A stretch of 64,000 nt of DNA from positions 40,573,593 to 40,637,592 of the forward strand of contig NC_079496.1 of the NCBI RefSeq assembly GCF_030052815.1, written 5' to 3'. Position 1 is the stretch's first letter, and the number at the start of each line of letters is the position of its first letter. The translations under genes were made by a program, and so were the position numbers. The notes below the pieces were generated by a model. That model saw nothing but the letters and a program-made list of their open reading frames with translations, did no database searches and was not told the DNA's origin. The stretch comes from Hevea brasiliensis (lineage: Eukaryota > Streptophyta > Magnoliopsida > Malpighiales > Euphorbiaceae). Of the stretch, positions 48,452-58,055 are shown one piece after another.

Positions 48452-50558
48452 TGTTAGTAGTATGCCCTAGAGCATATCATTTAGTATGTATCTTGTACAT
48501 AATTTTATTAATAAAAGGCATTTCCACTTTTCCGTTTACATAATATATTTATGTGTAATAGAAAAGGTCCATTGATATTTTATTAGAAATATTAATCTTA
48601 AGTTGTTAAGAATATGAGTGACAATATTTCTAGCACAAAGTATCATAAATAGGTTCACAATTGAGGATACTTCATAATAAGGACATGACTTATCCAGAAA
48701 GATTGTATTCACGTTTGTTCCCAAGTTATTTATATGAGATATAAATAAGATGGAATGGTGAGTCTCATGCCATATAACAAGCATGATAGGCGCTTATAAA
48801 TGATAAGTAGGCCAAACCAGTGACACTTATGACAAGCACATGGAGTTTACTCTTATCAATGTTTTGTCATAAATCATATCAGTGCATATAATCTTTAGAC
48901 CTGAGATAGCACAGTTATCTTGTCTATAGGTAGTTTGAGTTTTATACTGCTTTCATACTTGTACTGTGCATGGGTATATGGGCATGTGTTGGCTTCTACT
49001 AGTTATATATGGAGGTAGGTGTTGATCAAGATGGAATCTGTTCCTCTAAGTAAATAGAGATAAAATCCTATGTTCATTTAATTGTTCTTGATGTTTCACG
49101 TTCCTGGGCAGGATAGATAGATTTATTCAGAAAAGAGTTTCTGATGAGAAAAATCTTTTTAATCAAGAACTGGAATTAAAAGAGAACATAATATCCATAG
49201 CAAGTGGAGTTTGACATAAACCATGACTCCAGCTTGAGTTGGGATTTTGTAACAGAGAGATTCTAGTGCATGGTAACATATGATTATAGGTTCATTTAAG
49301 GTAAACCTTATTACTAATTGGGTGGCCATGGCATGCTATGCTAGGTGTTAACCATGGTCTATGAGGTTCATAAAATGATTTAGAGAAATCATTTATGGTA
49401 AGAAAGAGTTCTGATGATATTAAGAGTTGATATCATGTCTCATTGCCAATTAGTGATGAGCCTAGTAAGTCACACACATACACAAGTTATCACCTATTTA
49501 AATATGATTTAATTAATTAATTAAAGAGTTTAGTTGATTAATTAAATAGGTTTCGTTTGCAATTAAATTGCAAAGTCCCTAGCATGACTTGAAACCAAAT
49601 CTAGATTATTGGATGTGTAGTATAAATTAAATTTATATTTAAAGTGTTTAAATATGAATTTAATTGATGAGAAGTTAATTAATAGAGATTAATTAATTAA
49701 TTTATATTTGATATAAATTAATTAGAAGAAGAAAAATAATTATTTTGGGTTGAGAACTCAAAATTAAGACACAGGGGCATTTTGGTCATTTCACAGTGCG
49801 ACATGTGGCACCATGAGATGGTGACACATGGGATTACACATAAGCTTGCCAAATGTTTTTTAATCATGTAAGATGATTAAAATCAAGATTAAATATAGGT
49901 TTGACACTTGGCACAATGTCATTGGGTCACTTAAACCTAGAGCAAATCAAAAGGTGACATGTGGCAGGGTTTAATGTGTTATCCTAGCTATTTAAGTGCG
50001 GTTATGAAAAGAAAAAATAACCAGCAGCCTCTCCTCTCATTTGTCACGCCACTTTGAGCCTCTCCAGCTATTTCTTTTCATCTCTCATCAATTCAAAGAG
50101 ATTAGCCATCAATCTCTTGAATTAAGAACACTAGAAATTGTTTCTAGTGTCCCGTTTACATCTCTAATCTCTTAAAAGGCAGAACTTGAATTTCTAATTA
50201 ATAGAAAGAGCTTTAGAGGCTGTTCAAGGGCTGCCATAGGTGTTCTTGGTGTGGACAAGCTAGAGGGACAACATTTGGTGTCCTGAAGACGAATCTCAAA
50301 GGCGCAGACACTGCGATTGCATCAAGAGGTTAGTGTAATCGTTCTTGATTTAATCTAGGGTTCTAAAATTAATCTGATTAATTTTAAAATCTTAAATGGC
50401 AAATACGGATCCAAAAACATATTAAAAGAGTTTTAATATGTTGTTTATCATTGAAATCAAATAGATAAAAAATAAATCTTGCATGGTGCATGTGACCCTA
50501 GGTGAAATTTTTGAATTCAATGGTATAATCTTGTGTTTTTCACGCTTTCGTTCCTTCA
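48452..50558 (+). repeat. Full-length copia LTR, plus strand
   Basis: TGTTAG..CCTTCA, 2107 bp. The G-box seen in the other copies is mutated here (CATGTG). Next to the end come AT, as before a primer site, but then antisense integrase instead of TGGTATC. Confidence 0.92.
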
Positions 50559-51343
50559 ATAACGTGTGGAAGAAACTGATTTTGATGGAATCCTATTAAA
50601 AATATACAAAGCTGATTCTAATGCAAATCCCCAAAAAGGGATTGGCATATCAGTATAGCTCATCATACTACGTACCATATCCAATAGGGTATGATTTCTC
50701 ATTTCAGATACACCATTCAGCTGTGGCGTTCCTGGAGGAGTCAGCTGGGAAATTATGCCGTGCTCTCTCAAGTATTCATCAAATTCAGTGCTCAAATATT
50801 CACCTCCACGATCTAATCGAAGAGCTTTAATACTCTTTCCTATTTGATTTTCTACTTCATATTTAAATTCTTTGAACTTTTCAAAAGATTAATGTTTGTA
50901 TTTCATCAAATACAAATGCTCAAACCTTTATTTATCATCAGTAAAGGTAATAAAGTAATGAAAACCGCTTCTAGCCATTTCCTTAAACGGACCACATACA
51001 TCATTATGTATTAGCTCTAAAATATTTTCAACCGTTAGCCCTTGTCCAACAAAGGGTGATCTAGTCATTTTGCCCTGAAGGCAAGATTCACAAGTTGGAG
51101 TACGCTCAGAGCCCAATGAGGATAGAATCTCCATTTTCTCTAGTTTTGCAATCCTATCTTCTGTAGCATGACATATCCTTAAGTGCCAAATATGTTTTGA
51201 ACTTGAGTTGGTTTTCACCATGGCATTGCATTCATTTAGATCACTTGCATTCATTTTGTGTTTGTTATTATTATCTAAATAATAAAGACCTTCATTAATA
51301 TAACCCGAACTAACATATTTATTTCCAAAATAAATATTGCAAA
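50559..51343 (-). pseudogene. Copia GAG-pre-integrase and integrase fragment, minus strand
   Basis: Open pieces at 50928-51254 (HIWHLRICHA, CESCLQGK, FITFTDDK) and 50556-50795 (LTPPGTPQLNGVSE, then FWGFALESALYI), separated by a frameshift. Unlike copia 1 and 2, coding continues upstream of the NLNECNA block for about 30 more codons (YFGNKYVSSG.. to 51343). It therefore derives from a copy without the protease deletion, at least at this point. Cut by the Tat element LTR. Confidence 0.88.
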
Positions 51344-51775
51344 TGTCGCAAGGTGTTTTGCGGTCGCCTGAACGAACACTTATTGAAGTGGGAAAGAGTG
51401 AGGAGTCGCCACTTTAATTTTGAGGGAAATTAAAGAAAACCATTTGTGAAAATAAATTAAAATGAAACCACTTCAAAAACAGAGATTCTAGGTTCGGGGT
51501 CCGTAAACGGGTGGGGAAGGTGTTAGGCACCCCACCTCGTCCCTCAATGAGGGTGAACAGATTTAACCTTACGTTCTTTATAAATTAAAATCGATAGTTA
51601 GGGGGGTTCGAATGGAAATGTGAATCCTTTTGACAAAAAGGAACATTTGATTTTTCACTAATTTGGATTTCCCAGATACATAAGTAAATGAGACAACCTT
51701 AGTGAATTAGTATTGTGTTGCGGTTTTCATTTGTGGGATTACTTTGCATATTTGTTAGAATTCGATTTGAGAATT

Positions 51776-52310
51776 GGATAAGAACTCTCCTCCGATCTCT
51801 TTTAGATTAAAATTTCGATTGGAGATCAGATAAGAACTCTCCTCCGATCTCTTTTAGATTAAAATTTCGATTGGAGATCGGATAAGAACTCTCCTCCGAT
51901 CTCTTTTAGATATTTATGAGAATTTTTAGTGAGAATCAGATAAGAACTCTCCTCTCATCTCGTTTAAATTTTTATGAGAATTTTTTATTGAGAATCGGAT
52001 AAGAACTCTCCTCCGATCTCTTGTAGATATTTATTAAAAAAAATTTTGGATTGAGTATCGGATAAGAACTCTCCTCTAATCCCTTTTTAAATATTTATTA
52101 AAATTTTTGGTTGAGAATCGGATAAGAACTCTCCTCCGATATTTTTTAGATATTTATTAAAATTTTTGGATGAGAATCGGATAAGAACTCTCCTCCGATC
52201 TCTTTTAGATATTTATTAAAATTTTTGGGTGAGAATCGGATAAAAACTCTCTTCCGATATCTTATTTGGTTTGGATGAGGATCGGGTAAGAACTTTCCCC
52301 GGACCTTTTG
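51776..52310. repeat. Tandem repeat of 52-63 bp inside the Tat LTR
   Basis: Ten units with the core GGATAAGAACTCTCCTCCGATCTC, starting near 51776, 51828, 51880, 51938, 51997, 52060, 52120, 52179, 52238 and 52287. The first two steps are 52 bp and later ones 58-63 bp because the spacer gained a TATTTATTAAAATTTTTGG segment. Confidence 0.88.
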
Positions 52311-53311
52311 AAATTTAATTACGATCGTACCGCGCAAGGACCCTACCTTAAGCTAAGGGTTTTGGCATCCGAGGACATTGGGGACCCGGATTAGCCCCTT
52401 TTTAAAACTCATCGGTACCTTGTGACTAAATAGGGAATACCGGACTGAACTTTTGTCGATCTCTTATGTGATCGGCCTACTAGTACCCTTAGACAAGCAG
52501 CATCCACTCTCTTTTATTTGCTAGTCTGAAATTCAATTTTACTTCGACCTCCCCCACCTTTACCCAGTCATATTCTCGAGCTAGTCTAGTGATTCAACTT
52601 CATAACTCTCTGATTTATTATCCGAACATTTATTTAAAAAAAAACTCTTATGTTAAGATACTGTTACCAACGTTTTATCAAACTACCTGTACGTTACCCG
52701 TAAATAGAACACCTACATTAAGAGATAGTAAAAGACCAAGAATAAATAAGTGACATGAACTGTTGCATCAAAAGATAAACTCCTGAGAATAACCACCTAC
52801 ATGGGACCTTCTGACACAAGACAACTTTAACAAAAATTACGTGCATAAATAAAAAGAAAATAAAGACGAACATTGGATAAGGCAACAGTTCGAACACTCA
52901 CCTACAAGAAGTTGAACCTATTGAACTAACTATGGAGTCACGAGTATTGCAGAGTTTCGGGCTAATAGTCTGGGGACTAATGCTTGCCTTGAAATGACGA
53001 ATGACCAGTTAGCACATAATCGAACCGGAATGATAATGAATGAGATTGAACTCAGTGAATAAAAGTGGATATAAAGGTGGTGAAAACAGAACCGAAACTT
53101 AAGAAAGGGTATCACAGACCAATGAACAAACTGAAAATCAGGAGTTCCAGTGTCTAATATTTCTTCGAAGAAAATACTTTAGAAAACTGGTTTCTAAGGT
53201 ATTTCTAGCTTAAAAATAGCAGAGTAGCAAGACTGAATCAATTTTCAGAGCCTTTCCACTATAATTACTACCCTTTTTTCTTTCGTCCCCTTTGAATAGT
53301 TTTCATGCAGG

Positions 53312-53319
53312 TATTTATA
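53312..53319 (-). promoter_or_regulatory. Candidate TATA box of the Tat LTR
   Basis: The minus strand reads TATAAATA in a GC-richer context (GGTCCC before, CCTGCATG after). Transcription would start near 53285 and run left as R/U5, which fits the element's orientation. Confidence 0.55.
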
Positions 53320-53845
53320 GGGACCGGGTGCTCCCCATGAAGGGTCAGGATTTATTTTGAGGGAGATGGAAGGTTTGGATTTTGAAGGACATGATCTGAC
53401 GTTTGGGAATTAAAAAGAATCAGAATGAACGGCTGAGATCCTTTTCATAAATTTTGCCCTTTTTCCTTTCTAATTTGACGGTTCCAAATTTTCTTGTCCA
53501 GGGCGATCTGAGGGCTGGGAATAAAAGGCGCCGGTCTTGTCGTCTTCTTCTTTGATCCAAGGGCTCTGGACTTGTCCTTACAAGTAAGATCAACGGTGGA
53601 GATTGGGATGTACAACACTATCATGACATACTCTGGCACCTATCAGTAATGGTGATGGAACTAAAAGATCAGGCGGCCAGACAAAAATTCTCTTGTTTAG
53701 ATGCGATGTGATAATCGCGCAACATTGGACTATCACGGTGGTCACCGGCCAGAAGCGGCTTGACTCTCTGACCTTGGCTTCGGTACTTTCTATATCTCTG
53801 ATCTTTGGGCCTTAGCGATCTCACTGAGCTTTTCTCTGTGCAGGT

Positions 53846-54748
53846 ATGGCAAGCAGTGAGGCTTCTAAAGAGAGCCGGAAGAGGAAAAGAGAGGTCTCCC
53901 GGAAAGTGCAGGAGATGAAGCGGGCTGAGCTGCTTCAGACACCCAGGCATGATCCTGGGGAGATGCAAGGAGGCTCGTCTCAACCCTCGAGACAGCCGAT
54001 CCCCGACGTAGAAGTGGTTCGGTCTCCTCCTCGTCAAGAAGAGCCGCCACCACCCCCTCCATTTGCTTCGAGTGCGGAAGGGGGTCCTTCCCAACCACCT
54101 GTGAGGACCCTTTCCCGCGGTGCCCAAATCCTGATCCACTCGCTGGAGGAGAACCGCACGGTTCGAGAGAACCCGGGTTTTGCTAAGGTCTTGGGGTCCT
54201 CCATCTGCCTTCGGGAGGATCGGCATAGGCTCACCCCGAACAACCTCGACGATATCCTGACACAAACTATGAGCCTGAGCGTGGAGAGTCTGGTGAACCA
54301 ACATATCATCCGGGAGAAGGCTCACCGCTTGAGGCAGGATGTCGAGAAGGTGGGTCAGGAAGCTGCTTCCCTCCGATCTCAACTTTCATCCACCCAAAAC
54401 TGCATATCTGAAATTGAGGGGTGGATGAAATTTTACGAGGATAAGCTGGCCGAGCAGGCTCATGTTCTTGAGGAGGTTCGGGCGCTCCGAGCTGCTGAAG
54501 TCGCTCGCCTCACTGAGGAGCTTAAAGCAAAAGAAGAAGAGGCAGTGACGAGGGAGGCTGGTGCTTATGTGAACGCTCATGGGGATCTCTTGGCCGAGCT
54601 TAGGAAGCGATATCCCGAGGAGGACTTCTCTTGGATGGTGGATCTGGCTCCCCAGGACGAAGGTGAGGATAGCGAGGAGGAGGCTGAAGGTGAAAGAGGA
54701 AGCGAACAAAATGTAGAACAGGCTGGGGGTGATCCTCCAGCCGAATGA
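53846..54748 (+). CDS. Antisense extra ORF of the Tat element: coiled-coil protein
   Basis: An uninterrupted 300-codon ORF on the strand opposite to gag-pol, with no recognised enzymatic domain. Residues 8-26 are Lys/Arg-rich (RKRKRE, a possible nuclear localisation signal), and 61-73 are proline-rich. Residues 85-150 form the most conserved-looking block (RGAQILIHSLEENRTVRENP, then LDDILTQTMSLSVESL). Residues 155-235 are heptad-like and probably coiled coil, 250-267 contain RKRYPEEDFSWMVDL, and 271-285 are acidic. An in-frame TGA at 53825 makes ATG 53846 the first start. Just before it, TTCTCTGTGCAG resembles a 3' splice site, so an upstream exon is possible. Antisense ORFs after pol are known in the Tat lineage; their function is unknown. 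The ORFs on the minus strand here are shadows. Confidence 0.75.
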   Translation: MASSEASKESRKRKREVSRKVQEMKRAELLQTPRHDPGEMQGGSSQPSRQPIPDVEVVRSPPRQEEPPPPPPFASSAEGGPSQPPVRTLSRGAQILIHSLEENRTVRENPGFAKVLGSSICLREDRHRLTPNNLDDILTQTMSLSVESLVNQHIIREKAHRLRQDVEKVGQEAASLRSQLSSTQNCISEIEGWMKFYEDKLAEQAHVLEEVRALRAAEVARLTEELKAKEEEAVTREAGAYVNAHGDLLAELRKRYPEEDFSWMVDLAPQDEGEDSEEEAEGERGSEQNVEQAGGDPPAE

Positions 54749-55089
54749 CTTGTATAAATTTTAATTTGAAATGAAATGAAGCTCCCCTTTTTGTTCAACG
54801 AATGGATGGGATCGGAAAGTATCTGAATTGCATATGCACTTGATTGTCTGAACATATTACGATAACTAAAAGTGATTATTAATCCAAGTGTAAGAGGTCG
54901 GAAAACATTGTAAGCATGAGATCGGCTGAGAACAAACGCTAAACGGGACTTGATTAAAATTGGAAATTTAATTTGAACACTTAAGATCAGAATCATCATT
55001 AAACCGGATTGGAACCTTAACTTTATCAGACGATTATCCCCAAAATTTTAAAAGGGAGATCGGCAATAAGACTAGTGACATAAAGATCT
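54749..55089. other. Non-coding 3' region of the Tat element
   Basis: AT-rich sequence between the antisense ORF and the 109-bp repeat, without a supported gene. On the minus strand AACAAAAAGGGGAGC near 54780-54795 is purine-rich and is one possible polypurine tract, but no TG follows it directly. Confidence 0.5.
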
Positions 55090-55375
55090 AGTGTTGGTTC
55101 AATTTCGTTTGACAAGAGAGATCGGAAATGTAATTGACTAGTCAGGAGACTTGGCAATTGGTTTGAGAGATCGGTGAGGCTTTAAATGATATGGGGACTT
55201 AGTATTGATTCGATTCCTTTTGAGGAGAGATCAGAAATGTGATTGACTGGTTAGGAGACTTGATAATTGGTTTGAGAGATCGGTGAGGCTTTAAATGATA
55301 TGGGGACTTAGTATTGATTCGATTCCTTTTGAGGAGAGATCGGAAATGTGATTGACTGGTTAGGAGACTTGATGC
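55090..55375. repeat. 109-bp direct repeat, about 2.6 copies
   Basis: Unit marker GAGAGATCGGAAATG occurs at 55116, 55225 and 55334, exactly 109 bp apart. Copies two and three are almost identical, so the last duplication is recent. Confidence 0.9.
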
Positions 55376-55547
55376 AGGGGATCGGTTTCAAAGTTTATTG
55401 ATTTCGGGGATCGGCCAAAATATGGTGTGGACCGTTGCCCCTCTTTACATAATTCCTACTGGAAAGAATTTTCCGTGTAGGGATTATGTAAAGATTCAGA
55501 CCCATATTTTGGACGATTGGGCATTGAAATGTTGAGGTTGGTAACAG
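55376..55547. other. Spacer between the 109-bp and 63-bp repeats
   Basis: No gene. It contains an inverted repeat, TACATAATTCCTAC (55447-55460) against GTAGGGATTATGTA (55476-55489), that could form a stem of about 14 bp with a GGAAAGAATTTTCC palindrome in the loop. Confidence 0.6.
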
Positions 55548-57222
55548 GAATTTAAATGATGAAAAATTAAAGTCAACTTGGGTCAAGAAACCAAAGGTTG
55601 ATTAACAAGAAATTTAAAATGCAGGAAAATTAAAATCAACTTAGATCAAGGAACCAGAGGTTGATTAACAGGAAATTTAGAATGCAGGAAAATTAAAATC
55701 AACTTAGATCAAGGAACCAGAGGATGATTAACAAGAAATTTAAAATGCAGGAAAATTAAAATCAACTGAGAACAAGGAACCAGAGGTTGATTAACAGGAA
55801 ATTTAGAATGCAGGAAAATTAAAATCAACTTAGATCAAGAAGCCAGAGGCTGATTAACAGGAAATTTATAATGCAAGAAAATTAAAATCAACTTAGATCA
55901 AGGAACCAGAGGTTAATTAACAGGAAATTTAAAATGCAGGTAAATTAAAATCAACTTAGATCAAGGAACCAGAAGTTGATTAATAGGAAATTTAGAATGC
56001 AGGTAGATTAAAATCAACTTAGATCAAGGAACCAGAGGTTGATTAACAAGAAATTTAGAATGCAGGAAAATTAAAATCAACTTAGATCAAGGAACCAGAG
56101 GTTGATTAACAGGAAATTTAGAATGCAGGTAAATTAAAATCAACTTAGATCAAGGAACCAAAGGTTGATTAACAAGAAATTTAGAATGCAGGTAAATTAA
56201 AATCAACGTAGATCAAAGAACCAGAGGTTGACTAACAAGAAATTTAGAATGCAGGAAAATTAAAATCAACTTAGATCAAGGAACCAGAGGTTGATTAACA
56301 GAAAATTTAGAATGCAGGAAAATTAAAATCAACTTAGATCAAGGAACCAGAGGTTGATTAACAGGAAATTTAGAATGCAGGTAAATTAAAATCAACTTAG
56401 TTCAAGGAACCAGAGGTTGATTTACAGGAAATTTAGAATGCAGGTAAATTAAAATCAACTTAGCTCAAGGAACCAGAGGTTGATTAACAGGAAATTTAGA
56501 ATGCAGGTAAATTAAAATCAACTTAGATCATGGAACCAGAAGTTGATTAATAGGAAATTTAGAATGCAGGTAGATTAAAATCAACTTAGATCAAGGAACC
56601 AGAGGTTGATTAACAAGAAATTTAGAATGCAGGAAAATTAAAATCAACTTAGATCAAGGAACCAGAGGTCGATTAACAGGAAATTTAGAATGCAGGTAAA
56701 TTAAAATCAACTTAGATCAAGGAACCAGAGGTTGATTAACAAGAAATTTAGAATGCAGGTAAATTAAAATAAACTTAGATCAAAGAACCAGAGGTTGATT
56801 AACAAGAAATTTAGAATGCAGGAAAATTAAAATCAACTTAGATCAAGGAACCAGAGGTTGATTAACAGGAAATTTAGAATGCAGGAAAATTAAAATCAAC
56901 TTAGATCAAGGAACCAGAGGTTGATTAACAGGAAATTTAGAATGCAGGTAAATTAAAATCAACTTAGATCAAGGAACCAGAGGTTGATTTACAGGAAATT
57001 TAGAATGCAGGTAAATTAAAATCAACTTAGAACAAGGAACCAGAGGTTGATTAACAGGAAATTTAGAATGCAGGAAAATTAAAATCAACTTAGATCAAGG
57101 AACCAGAGGTTGATTAACAGGAAATTTTGAATGCAGGAAAATTAAAATCAACTTAGATCAAGGAACTAGAGGTTGATTAACAGGAAATTTAGAATGCAGG
57201 AAAATTAAAATCAACTTACAAA
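55548..57222. repeat. 63-bp satellite-like tandem array, about 26 units
   Basis: The marker GCAGG (once GCAAG) recurs at 55621 + 63n for n = 0 to 25, so there is no indel across more than 1.6 kb. The first unit (from about 55548) is more divergent. Variants show a higher-order repeat of nine units: 55936-56502 and 56503-57069. Although 63 is a multiple of three, every frame has stops. Tandem arrays after pol are known in Ogre/Tat elements. Confidence 0.96.
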
Positions 57223-57385
57223 GCAAGTCTAATCTCGATACGAGGAGTTCCTCCACGACGAAGTGTACTTAACAGGATCCAGAAGGCCAATGATTAATGG
57301 ACGATGAGTTAAAAGACTTGACCTATGACCTCATTTCTTTGGATACCCCTTTTCTGTTCTCTACTTTCTTCTTGTTTTGCGAAAA

Positions 57386-58040
57386 GCGCCCTTGCGGGTT
57401 TTCACTTTCCTTTCGCCCATTTGACTAGAAGCGCCTTTCCAGGTTTTCACCTATAGTTTTTTTTTTTTTTTTTTTTTTTAAGTCATTTCCTGCAAATCTC
57501 ATAGCAAAGTACGTGAGGTTATCAATTTTCAAATCCTAATCTTATGGCAAAATTTTAACTGATTAATAGCGCATTAGATAAAGAGATTGAAGAAGGACAA
57601 TATTAAAGAATGAGCATACGGGAAAGATAAAAGCAAAGAGATAAACGCGAAGAAAGTATGATTTTGTTATGGTTTTAAGAAACAAAGGTATAGTTTCAAA
57701 GAAAAAGGGTACAAGGATAGATCTCATACATTCCTTGTAGTTAGCTTTGAAGTCTCTTAACTGCTATTATTTCAAGTACTCTGAAGCCTCATGGCATGAC
57801 GGTTTATTTCCATCCTCGGTTTTATGCTCCTTTCCTTATTTCTCCCTTTTGGTTCTTGGGATGCCCTTTCGGGTTTTCACCCCTAGATTTTTTTGGTTTT
57901 TTTTTTTTTAGCTCACTTTTTCATGACGCCCTTTCGGGTTTTTATCCCTCACTCATTTTACAGAAAGCGCCCTTCTAGGTTTTTCGCCTTCTTCCGCACA
58001 TTTTGCTAGGAGCGCCCTTTCAGGTTTTCACCCCTACCCC
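57386..58040. repeat. GCGCCCTTTCGGGTTTTCACCCC repeats with poly-T tracts
   Basis: Six degenerate copies start at 57386, 57431, 57861, 57926, 57967 and 58012. Two inverted repeats overlap in the unit (CCC-TTTC-GGG and GGGT-TTTC-ACCC). Three copies are followed by long T-runs (57457-57479, near 57889-57910, 58038-58055). On the element's own strand this is poly-A, G-runs and then TGAAAACC, resembling a repeated polypurine tract. The ORF 57796-57978 is a chance frame through the repeats. Confidence 0.8.
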
Positions 58041-58055
58041 CCCTTTTTTTTTTTT

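Larger units (their letters stand above)
47988..51343. mobile_element. Rearranged third copia copy with segments in both orientations
   Basis: Four blocks: the last 350 bp of the LTR on the minus strand (47988-48337), the pol tail with purine tract on the plus strand (48338-48451), a full LTR on the plus strand (48452-50558), then integrase on the minus strand (50559-51343). The left terminus TGAAGGAACGG is a true LTR end abutting the host LTR. The first inner junction lies in a shared AGCT. The right side is cut by the Tat element at 51344. See findings for possible origins. Confidence 0.85.
51344..53840 (-). repeat. 3' LTR of the Tat element (inner boundary unresolved)
   Basis: The outer end TGTCGCAAGGTG at 51344, the GAGTCGCCACTTTAATTTTG block (51391 onward) and GGTTCGGGGTCCG are typical of Tat LTR ends. 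The TATA box at 53312-53319 on the minus strand places U3 to its right and R/U5 to its left. The right coordinate given here is nominal: the LTR may end sooner, or extend past the antisense ORF. Confidence 0.65.

Noticed and set aside
53669..54382. 237-codon ORF on the minus strand, with 54386-54709 and 54577-54999
   Set aside because: They overlap the plus-strand coiled-coil ORF and have Ser/Pro/Leu-rich shadow composition without domains. The plus-strand reading has better protein character.
55548..57222. Regular 63-bp array considered as CRISPR
   Set aside because: There are no unique spacers: the whole 63 bp repeats, and the context is a plant retrotransposon.
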